Assembly (NCBI GenBank): GCA_000697335.1
Contig: JNEM01014129.1
Location: 1 to 31,496, forward strand
Reading direction: 5' to 3'
DNA length: 31,496 nucleotides
DNA from: Conidiobolus incongruus B7586
Taxonomy: Eukaryota; Entomophthoromycota; Entomophthoromycetes; Entomophthorales; Conidiobolaceae
Part shown: positions 1 through 10,622 of the stretch, in pieces
How positions within the stretch are numbered: position 1 is the first letter of the stretch
How the letters are laid out: each line of letters begins with the position of its first letter
Notes under the pieces: generated by a model
Seen by the model: the letters and a program-made list of their open reading frames with translations, nothing else
Told to the model about the DNA's origin: nothing
The model's database searches: none
Position numbers and translations under genes: made by a program

Positions 1-1462
1 AAATTTTATCATTAAATGGCTTAAATATAACAAAATAATTATTATAAAATAACCTCTTTAATTTTTTAATTTTAACTTAATTAAATATCTTTAGAATTAA
101 TTAAAAAAAATAATTAAAACTTTCCCCCTAATAAAAAATTTAAATTATCTTTAAAAGTATATTTAAAAAGCTAAGAATATTATTAATTTTGCTTAATATA
201 AAAAGTTAGTTAATATTATACCCTATAAACTTAAAGAAGTTAAAAAAACAAAAGATAAATATATTAATTTTTCAATCAATACTAAAACTTATAAATTTAT
301 AACTTATTCTAAATATACTTTTAGTTTTAAAATATCAATTAATAATTAATTAAATTTAACTTTATATATTATATTATAAATAAAAAATATATATTAATTA
401 CATAGTTTAATATAAGTTTATTTAAATTAAAATTGATTAAGATATTAATAGAAATATTTATAATTTTAATTATATATCTTACTTTTATAAGCTAGTATAT
501 ATCTGTCTCTTATACACATCTATATCTTATATATATTTAATTTATTTTAAATATTAATTATTTTTTTACATAAAAGATTAAAGCATTTATAATTAAATAA
601 AATATATTAAAATATAAATAATAACCAAAATTTCAATAATAAATAATAATAATCCAAAAATTTAAATTTTATATATTTTTTTATTAAAAAAATATCAAAT
701 AAAAATTATTATATTTGCTAACTTTAATGGTAAAATATCTTATTTATATATAAATAATATCTATTTTGATAGATTATAATAATGTATAGTTTTGTAATTA
801 TATTCAAAATTAAATTAATTAATTTCAAATATAATATTTTTTTTAAATTAAATTTATTTTTAAAAATTAAAAATATTTATAAATATTAAAATCCGAAGTT
901 ATAATATATTCTTTAAAAGATTAGAAAAAAATAATATTTAATATCTTCAATAAATTAATATTTATATAACTATAATTATTTTAAGTTACTAATATATATA
1001 TATATTTTAAATAAATTTTTTTAAATATAGTTAGTTTATTAAATATTATAAAATAATCCATAATTACAAGCATCATGTCTTAAGTGCTAAAAATTTGCTA
1101 AAAGTATAGCAAAAAGTGATTAATAATAATTGAGAATATTATTATTATATTATTTATTTTATAATTCATTTATTAAAAACCATATGAAAATTTGATTTTT
1201 TAAAAATATGCTATTATTTAAAATTAGGAGTTATAAATTTCAAAGAAATTTCAATTGGACTAAAATTCAATACTATAAGCCTAAAATAAAATGATAAAAA
1301 CAATAAAATCAATAGATAAATTAAATTAATATATATTTATATCCCCTTATATCATCATAAATCAATTAATTTTGAATGTTCACCCTATAAAATCCAATTT
1401 CGAATCAATATTGTTGAAAGGATATATCATTGGTTATAGTGGCTTTTTACATGAGAATTTAA
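1..1462. other. AT-rich stretch without a recognisable gene
   Basis: This is extremely AT-rich sequence with poly-A/T runs and no ORF that resembles a known protein. A short open stretch on the + strand around 205-350 is rich in Lys, Asn, Ile and Tyr, as expected by chance at this composition. A small perfect hairpin (TTGCTA / TAGCAA) lies near 1096-1113. The only non-genomic-looking signal is the mosaic end at 503-521. Because of it, the first 500 bases may not truly be contiguous with the rest. Confidence 0.6.
503..521 (-). other. Nextera/Tn5 mosaic-end adapter sequence (artefact)
   Basis: CTGTCTCTTATACACATCT is an exact 19/19 match to the reverse complement of the hyperactive Tn5 mosaic end used in Nextera library preparation. 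It is embedded in sequence with almost no G or C. The usual index-adapter continuation does not follow it, so only the mosaic end itself was retained. I read it as an untrimmed library sequence that may mark a chimeric join, not as a genomic Tn5 element. Confidence 0.93.
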
Positions 1463-1960
1463 ATGAATTTATGTATTGTCGCTGCTGCAAATTCCGATAT
1501 CGATCTGAATCCCCATCCTCATAGTTCCACCTTTAGTGGAATCCTTAATACATCATCTGAGCTCCCAGTTGATCAGAACAATTCGTATCCACCGCCTCGG
1601 CCAACTCTTTATCAACAGTTTTAGCCCATCATCGCGGACTACACACATATACACACACATACATCTCTTCGCGACTATCATCTCCAACTCTAAATCCCTT
1701 TCAACTTCCAAAAACCAGACCAAAAATAAAATAGTGTTAACAAATTAACATTTTTATTTGAGTCAATGAACTCACTCCAATTGGTTAATATAGCTCAGAG
1801 CCTCTATGGTCAAACCCTTATAAGCTTGCTGGCCAGCCGGTCGAGCACTTTTTCCTCATCATTAGCGGACTGATCCAAGCCCTGATGATGCACCTACTTT
1901 GTTAAGTCCGCCCATTACCTTTTCTGAACTCCTGATTGCCACAAATATTATTGGAAATTG
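1463..1960. other. GC-richer island of unknown nature
   Basis: Roughly 500 bases with clearly higher GC than either flank. On the + strand an ATG at 1463 opens 53 codons to a TAG at 1622-1624, and an overlapping ORF spans 1536-1748. The - strand has several short protein-like stretches in different frames. None is recognisable, and no single frame or plausible splice pattern joins them. The word GCGGACT occurs at 1634-1640 and 1865-1871 and inverted at 1905-1911, and the last two could pair as a 7-bp stem. Options are a decayed gene, a non-coding RNA or a regulatory block. I cannot choose between them. Confidence 0.4.
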
Positions 1961-2867
1961 TATAATGCGATCAATAATAGATTTTAGAATTAAATTAAGA
2001 GATATCATAATTTTTTTACTCAATTTGTATTGAATATATTATGATGATTGATTGATATATTAATTTTCAAAAAAAATTAATAATACATTTCGAATCCATG
2101 GATGGTGAACTAATACGAAATTAAATGAAGGATATAGTTGAATATAATTGGATAATCATATATCAATTGAATACATAATTAATTTTCTTATTGATCAAAA
2201 AATAGCAATATGGATGCTAAATGTACTATTTTCTTTGAAAAACTCAAATTGATTAAATTCCATCAAATAATATTTCAAATGAATTTTTAAATTATTTATA
2301 TCCCATTTTTTAATTGAAGGTTAATTTTAATGCATAAATCATCTGTTTAATATTACAAATAATAATTTAAAAATATTATATAATTGGACATTATTGAATG
2401 AATAGTATAAATAAAAATGTTAATATCATCTTTTTATTAAAATTTTAATTAGATGTTATGATAATAATAATGTTTTATTATAAAGCATTTAATTTTTAAA
2501 AATTGAAGGTTTTTTTGCTTATTTTTATTACACATTTAAACATTAGTATTTTTTTTTGAAAAATAAAAAATATCAATAAAAATTGATGTTTATTAATTAA
2601 AACGAAAAATCAAAATTAATTAGAATTTTTTACACCAAAATATTAGTGTGAATAAATAAATAAACTATATTGGATCGGAAGGTAATGCGCTTTCTAATAA
2701 TTGAAATCGAATTAATTATAAGTAGAATTGAAATTAATTAAAACTGAAAGGATATGATTCGAGATGGATGGCAAATGCAGCGACAGATAGTTGGTAGATA
2801 TATGAATTAAAATTATGTTATGAGCAATGGAAACATATACTGCTCACTCAGTACTAAAGGATATAAA
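1961..2867. other. AT-rich intergenic sequence
   Basis: AT-rich sequence lying downstream of the 3' end of the minus-strand zinc-cluster gene. I see no ORF, RNA gene or repeat that can be supported. Confidence 0.55.
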
Positions 2868-4193
2868 TTAAATTGTTGAATTCGCTGTAGCATGTTGTGG
2901 CTGCATAGGAACACTTATGTTAGTAGCTGGAGCAACCTGCTCTGTTGAGCTGGTCTGAGCAGCAGTAGTGGCAGCAGTAGTACTGGCAGCAGTAGATTTA
3001 GCCTTAGTTTGCACTGATTTTGGTCTTCCCCTACGTTTGTGCTCGACATCAATACAATTAGATTTGCCCAAATGAACACATCGTTTACATGGTCTAGCCT
3101 CATCGCAGGCAAGGTGTGCTTTCTTACAATGAATACAAGCTCTTCCTACATTTTTATGGCGCTTGACTTTAATAGAATCAAATGAGTTGTGATGAGGGTT
3201 TTCTATGACATCAAGTCCTTCGGGGTAATAGGGGAGATGTGCACCTGATCCCGCAGCAAAATAAGGACTATAATAATAATTTTGATATGCGAGTGAATAA
3301 GGATCTGTTGATAACTGTGGATAGTCTGTAGGTGGATATGCGGAAGCATGGCTATAATTCATTGACTTCCATGCGTTTGATCGGACTGCTTTCATCATTT
3401 GAGGCTGAGTAAAGTCCATACTTATATTATGATGAAGAGCAGCATTTAAGCTCACTCCTTGATTAAGAAGGTTCTGATGGGCAGAATCAAGGCTTCCTCC
3501 ATATGGAACAGAAGGGTGCATCTGGGTGGGAGTGGGTGGCTGATTTTGGGAGTGACCGTTGTGACCATGGAACAGATGCATCATGGAATTTTGAGGTGAA
3601 CTGAGGCAAAATTCCGATTGATGAGGACTCAATTGCTGAACAAGAGAAGGAGGATAGGACATTAATCCCATAGAGTCATCGTTAAGCCCAAGTAATCCAG
3701 ATTCCATTTGATTTTGCATGTCCTCATGATAATTACCAGATTCTCTCTGTGAGCTCTCAGCCATTTGATTGAATTTAATGGCATTCATTTTCGTTTGAAA
3801 GGCTTGTCGGTTTTGTGAAGACACATCCTGATTCACGTCTTTGTCGGCATATCCTCCCATCATTTCATTGCGATTCATCATTTCCATTGGAACTCCATCG
3901 TCTTCAGAGGCAATTCCGTCTGTGTTGACCTTCATAAAGTTATCGATGATCGCTTGTGATGGAAGCTCCATATTGGATAATAGATCGCCCATTTCATTCC
4001 ATAAGGATGAGTTATTTAGGTTGGTATCTTTGTCCTGGGGGAATTGTTGTCCTTGGCGATTATTCAAAAACAAGTGCTCAAAATTCTTCATACTGCAGGA
4101 TTTTGAATTCCCGTCTTCTTCATTTTTAACGTAAGTTGAAGGAGTTGATTCATAATTTTGATTTTTTGTATTAATATTAGGTAAAGAAAACAT
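2868..4193 (-). CDS. Zn2Cys6 zinc-cluster transcription factor
   Basis: A single exon encodes 441 residues, starting at the ATG at 4193. A fungal binuclear zinc cluster sits near the C-terminus at residues 353-380 with spacing C-x2-C-x6-C-x5-C-x2-C-x7-C (core RACIHCKKAHLACDEARPC). It is followed by a basic stretch, HKRRGRPK, whose GRP core resembles an AT-hook. The 350 residues before it are low in charge and rich in Met, Asn, Gln, Ser and Tyr, typical of an activation region. The tail is a Thr/Ala/Ser-rich run. Zn2Cys6 proteins bind CGG-type triplets and occur almost only in fungi. The cluster is of the type seen in Ert1/Rds2/AcuK-like regulators of carbon metabolism, but no other domain supports that assignment, so the target pathway is unknown. 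The position is unusual, since most family members carry the cluster at the N-terminus. It is the only gene here without an intron. Confidence 0.88.
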   Translation of the reverse strand: MFSLPNINTKNQNYESTPSTYVKNEEDGNSKSCSMKNFEHLFLNNRQGQQFPQDKDTNLNNSSLWNEMGDLLSNMELPSQAIIDNFMKVNTDGIASEDDGVPMEMMNRNEMMGGYADKDVNQDVSSQNRQAFQTKMNAIKFNQMAESSQRESGNYHEDMQNQMESGLLGLNDDSMGLMSYPPSLVQQLSPHQSEFCLSSPQNSMMHLFHGHNGHSQNQPPTPTQMHPSVPYGGSLDSAHQNLLNQGVSLNAALHHNISMDFTQPQMMKAVRSNAWKSMNYSHASAYPPTDYPQLSTDPYSLAYQNYYYSPYFAAGSGAHLPYYPEGLDVIENPHHNSFDSIKVKRHKNVGRACIHCKKAHLACDEARPCKRCVHLGKSNCIDVEHKRRGRPKSVQTKAKSTAASTTAATTAAQTSSTEQVAPATNISVPMQPQHATANSTI

Positions 4194-4352
4194 TCTACTA
4201 TTCTAAGACAATATGGGAGTAAAAGAGAGAGGAACAATAAAGCTTATAGCCAGCCAAAGTTGGATAGCCTTTCAAAAATATGTGGACAAATATTCGACTT
4301 GAGCGCTTACTATATACCATTTAGCCAACAACAAAATATCAACTAATAGCTG

Positions 4353-4513
4353 CCAATCCTAAGTTGATTGTATTGACCATAAACAAATCCCCATTCCTTA
4401 ATCAGTCAAATAAATTAGTTTTAAGATTCAAAGATACAGCCAATCAATATTAGAATCGCCACGTGAGTCACTTTAGGATTGTGAATTTTGACCTGAAACT
4501 GAGATTTGATTGG
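4353..4513. promoter_or_regulatory. CCAAT boxes upstream of the zinc-cluster gene
   Basis: CCAAT occurs at 4353-4357 and 4440-4444, and the inverted form ATTGG at 4509-4513. They lie 160-320 bases upstream of the ATG at 4193, within a stretch of visibly higher GC than the desert beyond. CCAAT is the target of the HAP/NF-Y complex. The grouping next to a start codon suggests a promoter, but the motif is short and binding is inferred. Confidence 0.35.
4460..4470. promoter_or_regulatory. Overlapping E-box and Gcn4/AP-1-type site
   Basis: CACGTGAGTCA combines a palindromic E-box (CACGTG, 4460-4465) with the bZIP heptad TGAGTCA (4464-4470), sharing two bases. It lies about 270 bases upstream of the ATG of the zinc-cluster gene and 16 bases from a CCAAT box. 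I noticed no other CACGTG in the window. Known bHLH and bZIP factors use these words, and overlap would make binding mutually exclusive. Function is inferred. Confidence 0.4.
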
Positions 4514-4978
4514 CTGGAGATATTGTTTAAGATGGATTGAATTTGTTAACGACAATTAGTTGATATATGTTTAAAATATTACAGATATCAGTTTAGCTAT
4601 TAATATCTTAGGTTTATTGATGACTTTCTTAAATAGATTAGCTGTAAGTCTATACTAATTATAGAAAATGATTTTATATTTGTAACTTACAAATTACAAT
4701 TGTGTTTTAAATAATATTAGATCTCATCGGAAATTTTTTATATTAAAATTTTTTCAAAAAGCTAAATGAAATCATATTAATGAGAATTTATTGACTATTA
4801 GTTAAATATATATTTTAATAAACTCTTATATTGAATCCATATATAAATATATAATCTAATTATTAGCATTATTCACTATCAAGTAAAATGTTATTTTAAT
4901 AAGCAAAATTTTGTTGATTATTGCAATAATAATTTATCCACTATAACAAATCTATTTATTTGCAAAAAATTAAACACC

Positions 4979-5003
4979 AATTGAATTAATTGAATTAATT
5001 GAA
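4979..5003. repeat. 9-bp tandem repeat, AATTGAATT
   Basis: The unit AATTGAATT occurs in about 2.8 perfect copies. It is a simple AT-rich tandem repeat with no associated gene. Confidence 0.6.
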
Positions 5004-6164
5004 AATTTAATAATATTCACCATACTGTTTCCTAAATAAGATTAGTACAAGAATAAAACAGCCACTAACTGGCCATTGATAGTCTTTCTGCAAAACCGAG
5101 TTATTTCAGTTTGTTGAATTAAATAAAGCTCTAAAACTGTTTTTAGTTAACTGAAATCTTAAAACGTTTATTAGGTGTATAATTATTAATTAGAATCATT
5201 TAAAATATTTTTCATATATGCGAATACATGATGTATTATGGTTTCCTATGACGTTGATTAACAATAAATCGTGTCTTTGTTCTTGGTAAATATTTAATTG
5301 TTATGATTTACCGTTATATAATTAATATTCAAATTCGGTTATGTATCTAAATTTGGAAAATTATATCAATTTCTTGGATTTATGAACATTATACCATTCT
5401 AATCATAATGATTTAATATTGATTTAACTCTACTCCTATTCAAAAGTTTTATGATTTAATAAAATTTATATTAAAAATTGATTTTTAATCATAACTATGT
5501 TAATTATTATTCAATGTCGCTTTTTATATTAGTAAAAATTACAATACTCTCCAAAGTATTATTATTTATATTTATCAAGTTACCATGACCCTCTCATCAA
5601 TTTAATTGATATTTAAAACTTTACGTAAGTATCATGATTACATAAAGTTGAGCTGACAAATTAATTATTATTAATTTAAATTATTTAAAATAAAGATAGA
5701 ATTTATTTGAAAAGTTCAATATTATTATTAATGATATTAAATTTACCATATTATATATTATCGAATAATTATATTCCACAGTGGCAATTTAGTTTGTATT
5801 TATAATTTCAAAAATGCATATTAATCTCTCTTAATGAATAGCCATTCAATAAATTTTAAAAATATCAAAGTATATTTTTTCAAAAGTGATATATACATAT
5901 ATATTATGCTATGATATAAAACATTCTATTATCTTGATTTAGCTAAAATTACATTATACTGTCGGAAAATTGAAAAAAGAATCACTATCTGTTAAGTTCA
6001 ATTGTACTAAAACATGGTTGATTTAATGAAAACATTATTGATTTAAATTGGCTGAAGCTGAATTTGATAAAGATTCTACAGTGATAATATAATATTTTTA
6101 ATTCCAAAGGAAGACAATAGAAGATTTTTCAAAATCTAAGTTTGATTTATTCAAATTATTATAG

Positions 6165-6181
6165 ATAATAATAATAATAAT
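6165..6181. repeat. (ATA)n microsatellite
   Basis: A short perfect trinucleotide run of about 5.7 units in the AT-rich desert. Confidence 0.7.
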
Positions 6182-8600
6182 GGCAATTCAGCTGAACTCA
6201 GAAACTGGAATGCTAAATAATATTAATATTCAAAACTTAATATATTGCAATAATAAACAAAGAAAAGCAATATCATTAATAAGATATATAGTTTTTTAAT
6301 TACACTATATACTAATATGCCATCTATATATCTTATGGCATCTTTTTATATAATATTGAACTTTTAAAAAGTTTGTAGCATTTTTCAAGTTTAGAAAGAT
6401 ATATTAAAGTTCATTTTAGATTGTAATTTTTCAAATATTTTCTTTTAATTTAATTATAATAAAAGGATACCAACAGATTGAACTAAATATAGATATAGTC
6501 CTAATTTTATTACTTTTTACAAAATAACAGTTTTAGTTTAAAAAATTTAAAATAATCCATTGTAAAAAATATTTAATATTAAACTTGGTAATATTTTGAA
6601 ATCGATATAAATATGAAATATAGGAAATATAAAGATGAAAATTTATCCAAATTAGTTATACAAATATATTCTGATATAATGAAATATATGAATATACTTA
6701 ATTAGAATAATTCTAGGGTTATGAATTTAAATATCTTATTATAAAACTACTTGGTTAATTATTAATTAAATATGATATATTGTAAATATTATAATATAAT
6801 TAATAATTAAAGATTTATGATATTAAACTTAATTGATTATATTGAATATAATTTAGATCTATAAAAAAATTTAAATATATAGCTATATTGGAATCATAAT
6901 TATATTTTATATCAATTAATTTAATGGATTAAATAAAATTATAACTCATATTTATGGAATTTTTTAAATTATATAATTATAATTTTAAATATTTTATTCC
7001 TTAGAGAAACTTGAATATATGATAATAAGATAAAAATAAATTATTAATAATAAAGAATTTATTTAAAAACCTGTATTCAAAAAATTATATTGCCAAAATT
7101 ATAATTGAAATATAAAAAAGATTATCAAAAATTGATCTAATTATAAATTAAAATATTTTTATTATAAATTCAAAATAATAATATATAATATAAAAATTGA
7201 TTTATAATTAGATAAATATTTATATATATATATTAATTTATCATTATATTATTATTATTTGTTTTATTTAAGATTTGACTAATATTAATTAATAAAATCT
7301 GTAAATATGGGAGAAAATAGACTTTTAGAGCATAAATGGGGAATCACCAGTAATAAACAATAGATTACCATAAAATTAAGGGAAATTAAAAGGGTTCACC
7401 AAATTAGGTGAAAATAGCTTACTATAAATTGGGTTTTTTAAATAAAATAAATATCTCACATTTATCACAACTCAATACTTTTATGAGTATTATAAGAAAA
7501 ACTTAGAGTCTAGATACTTTTGAAAATAAAGATAAAAAGATATGTTTATTAATTTGATATGGTAATCTTATATTAGTTTTAATTATAAATATTTGTGAAT
7601 ATATATGTTTTATAAGCAAAAAATGATGAGTTCAACTAGTCTATGAAATAAAGTACCTTCAATGTAACTTCTTATATAAGTGTGATAATCAGAGTTTTTT
7701 AAGTGATAGTTATAATTATTTCCTATCATTAATAATCATATTTAAACTAAAATTTAAAATAGAAATATTGTAATTTTATTGATTATTAGATTAATATTAA
7801 TAAAATCGTTTCTTAATATATTTCTATTATAAAAGCCTATATATTTTATTCAATCCAAATATTAAACATGATATATTATGAAACTATATTATTTATGTTA
7901 TTAAATCCATATATAAAATTTTAATAACTTATATTTAATTGATATTATTTTGAAATATCTATAACATTTCTATTATATAGATTAAATAGTGCTTAAATAT
8001 AAAAACTCAATCTATAATATTGACTTTTTATTGAATTAGTGATATTTAAAAGAAAAATAAAATAATTATAATAATTATAAAAATACAAAAGACCATAAAA
8101 TTATTGATAAATGGGGAAATATTATTATATAAACTAAAATGTTCAAATTTTCTACTAGGATTTCAAATTTGAAAGATAATCATATTCAATAAGAGGCTTT
8201 ATTTTTCTATATTAAAACAATAATATATTTAAGTTAATTATTAATATATTTAAAATTACATTCTTATTTTATTTACTGGAAAATTACTATTATTCATTAA
8301 AATTATAGTGCCAGAATATAATTAACTTTCTGAACTTAATCAAGTCATAATATTAATACGATTCCACTATTATGATATTTCTTACTATTCAGAATAATAT
8401 TATATTAAAATATACTTCAAAGAACAAACTAAGAAATTGTAAAAATATAAATTTAAAAACTAACTACTCTTGATTGCCAATAAATATATTGCGAAAAATT
8501 AACTAATTTAGATATTTAATATTGAGATACAATTGCAAGTGTATAAATATAATAATATCAAAACATATTGATTTGAAAAGTTATTTAACCATATGAATTC

Positions 8601-8603
<3 letters not shown>

Positions 8604-8635
<32 letters not shown>
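8604..8635. repeat. (AT)16 microsatellite
   Basis: A perfect 32-base run of alternating A and T, about 2 kb downstream of the 3' end of the copper-fist gene. It is the longest internal dinucleotide run in the window. Confidence 0.9.
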
Positions 8636-8638
<3 letters not shown>

Positions 8639-10622
8639 GAATGTAACCTCAATTGAATAATTAATTTCAATGATAAAATTAATTAGTTTTTAAACAATAC
8701 ATCAATTAGGTTTAAAACTAAATATCTAGGTGAGAATTTATTATTCAGGTTAAAATTAGAATAATATATCAGATAAATGAGTGCAAGTATACTTTCTTAA
8801 AGGGTTTTAATTTGTATCTACTTTCAAACAACAAATCATCCAAAAAAGGAAAGTAGAATGATTAATGCGAACAAACCTTAAATATACTATCAACAAGGAA
8901 AATTTCAACTCTTTATTACATCTGTTTGACTATAATAGTTATGAGTTATTAAATCAATCTTAAATAAAACAAAATGATGTTTAGTAAGTTATATTATAAA
9001 TTTGGCCTTTGGCAAAAAAATATCTTAAAAATATGACAATATAAAATATAAAACCATTTTCTGGAATAAGATTTTGGTCACACACTATATATCGATAAAT
9101 ATATTTTTATCCTTAAAATTCAAGTTTTCATGTAATTACAAATAAATATTTGGTTTATGAAAGTGTTTTTGAATTTTTTAGAATTTAGACAAATGTAAAT
9201 AATGATATAAATTTGTAATGTTTAGTCTACAAAATTGGCAACAATAATATTGAATGAATATTACAAGGTAATATTCCTTGATTTCATTAAATTGGTGTTA
9301 CATTCTAAAGAGTTGAGGTAGGATAGCTTGTATTGGGAATAATTTATTTGAAATAATAATAAAGCAATATTTGAAATATATATACATAAATGCATATTTT
9401 TATTTTGATTCGCATCTAAAAAATAATCGGAAATATATTTAAAAAATATGATTATCAGATTAGGGTTTAAATCAAAATATTTAAACAATACTTTCATAAA
9501 CCTAGCAAATATCAAAAAATTCTTGAGAATGATTTTGGAAACTAAATTTTGGTTATTACAATGATTTTGAAAAAGTTTAATTGACTTAATATATGAGAAT
9601 AGATATACATTGGTGAGCATTATGAAAATCATTGAGAAATTAGACCAAAATCATTATTATCTATTAGAATGAATTAATTTTAATTATAGAATATTTTACA
9701 ATATACTTTGAGACAATATAAATTCAATGTACACAATAAAAATTCACTCACAAATCTTTTAAAGGTTATTGAAAATGCTTTATATATATTAAACTATTAT
9801 TCAAAAATAATTTTTCGAAAAGGCTAACATTTATATTCAGTCGAAAACATTATTCATTGTATTTTATTTTATTAAAAACATACCGATAACAATGGTTTAA
9901 ATATATAAAAATATTTTAATAGAATAAAATTTGAGTACGGCACTTAATATGATAAACAAACAAAACTAATAAGTATTAAAATCAACAAAAGCCGTAATTT
10001 AATTAAATAAAAGTATATTTTAAAGCATAAAACTGTTTTAATTTGATAATGAATTGTTAAAAGGAGTTGATGTGTTACATAAACATTCTTTGAATTTCTA
10101 GAAGGTGTTGTTAAGAACAACTAATTATTTATTTCCTAAATCGAAATTGATGACATAAACCTTGTTAATTAGAGACCATGTTTCTAAAATCACACAATTG
10201 ATGACTAAAATGATGAATGTTATTGTTTCAGGACTTATTTCAAAATTGCAGTAACAAAAGGAATCAAGAAGGAAAAGAAAAAACTGGCAATTAATTTAAA
10301 ATTGTTTGATCAATATTCACAATATCATGAAATTCTCATGAAAAGATATTTTAATAAATAATATAAAATTATGAAAAATATACTTATTTAGTTACTATAC
10401 ATAAAAATTTGTTAATATTTTTTTAATTATTTATTAAGATCTGAATTTGAGAAATTTACTAATATCTTAATAATTGTAGAAATATATCACTCAAATCAGT
10501 TCAATATATATTTCACCTAGCGGATTGCATTGAATAGATTTATGAAACAATACAAAGTAATTACATTTATTATATTGATATACTAAAATAAATAAAAATA
10601 TTTTGGAAAAATTATATAAAAG

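Larger units (their letters stand above)
4194..10622. other. Gene-poor AT-rich region of 6.4 kb
   Basis: Apart from the promoter-like words within 320 bases of the zinc-cluster start, I find nothing supportable here. There are simple repeats at 4979-5003, 6165-6181 and 8604-8635. A 123-codon minus-strand ORF at 9261-9632 encodes a Lys/Asn/Ile/Leu-rich hydrophobic product that resembles nothing I know. A slightly GC-richer patch at 5030-5130 and a small hairpin (TTCACC/GGTGAA) near 7400 have no clear meaning. It could contain diverged or non-coding genes that cannot be seen by eye. Confidence 0.5.

Noticed and set aside
1536-1748. 70-codon + strand ORF inside the first GC-richer island
   Set aside because: Low-complexity His/Thr/Ser/Lys composition, no known motif, and it overlaps another open frame; better described as part of an unexplained island.
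1800-1960. Possible spliced gene on either strand of the first GC-richer island
   Set aside because: Short protein-like stretches exist in several frames, but no donor and acceptor pair like those of the neighbouring genes joins them convincingly.
3841-4134. 97-codon + strand ORF
   Set aside because: Antisense shadow of the zinc-cluster gene, whose domain is unmistakable on the other strand.
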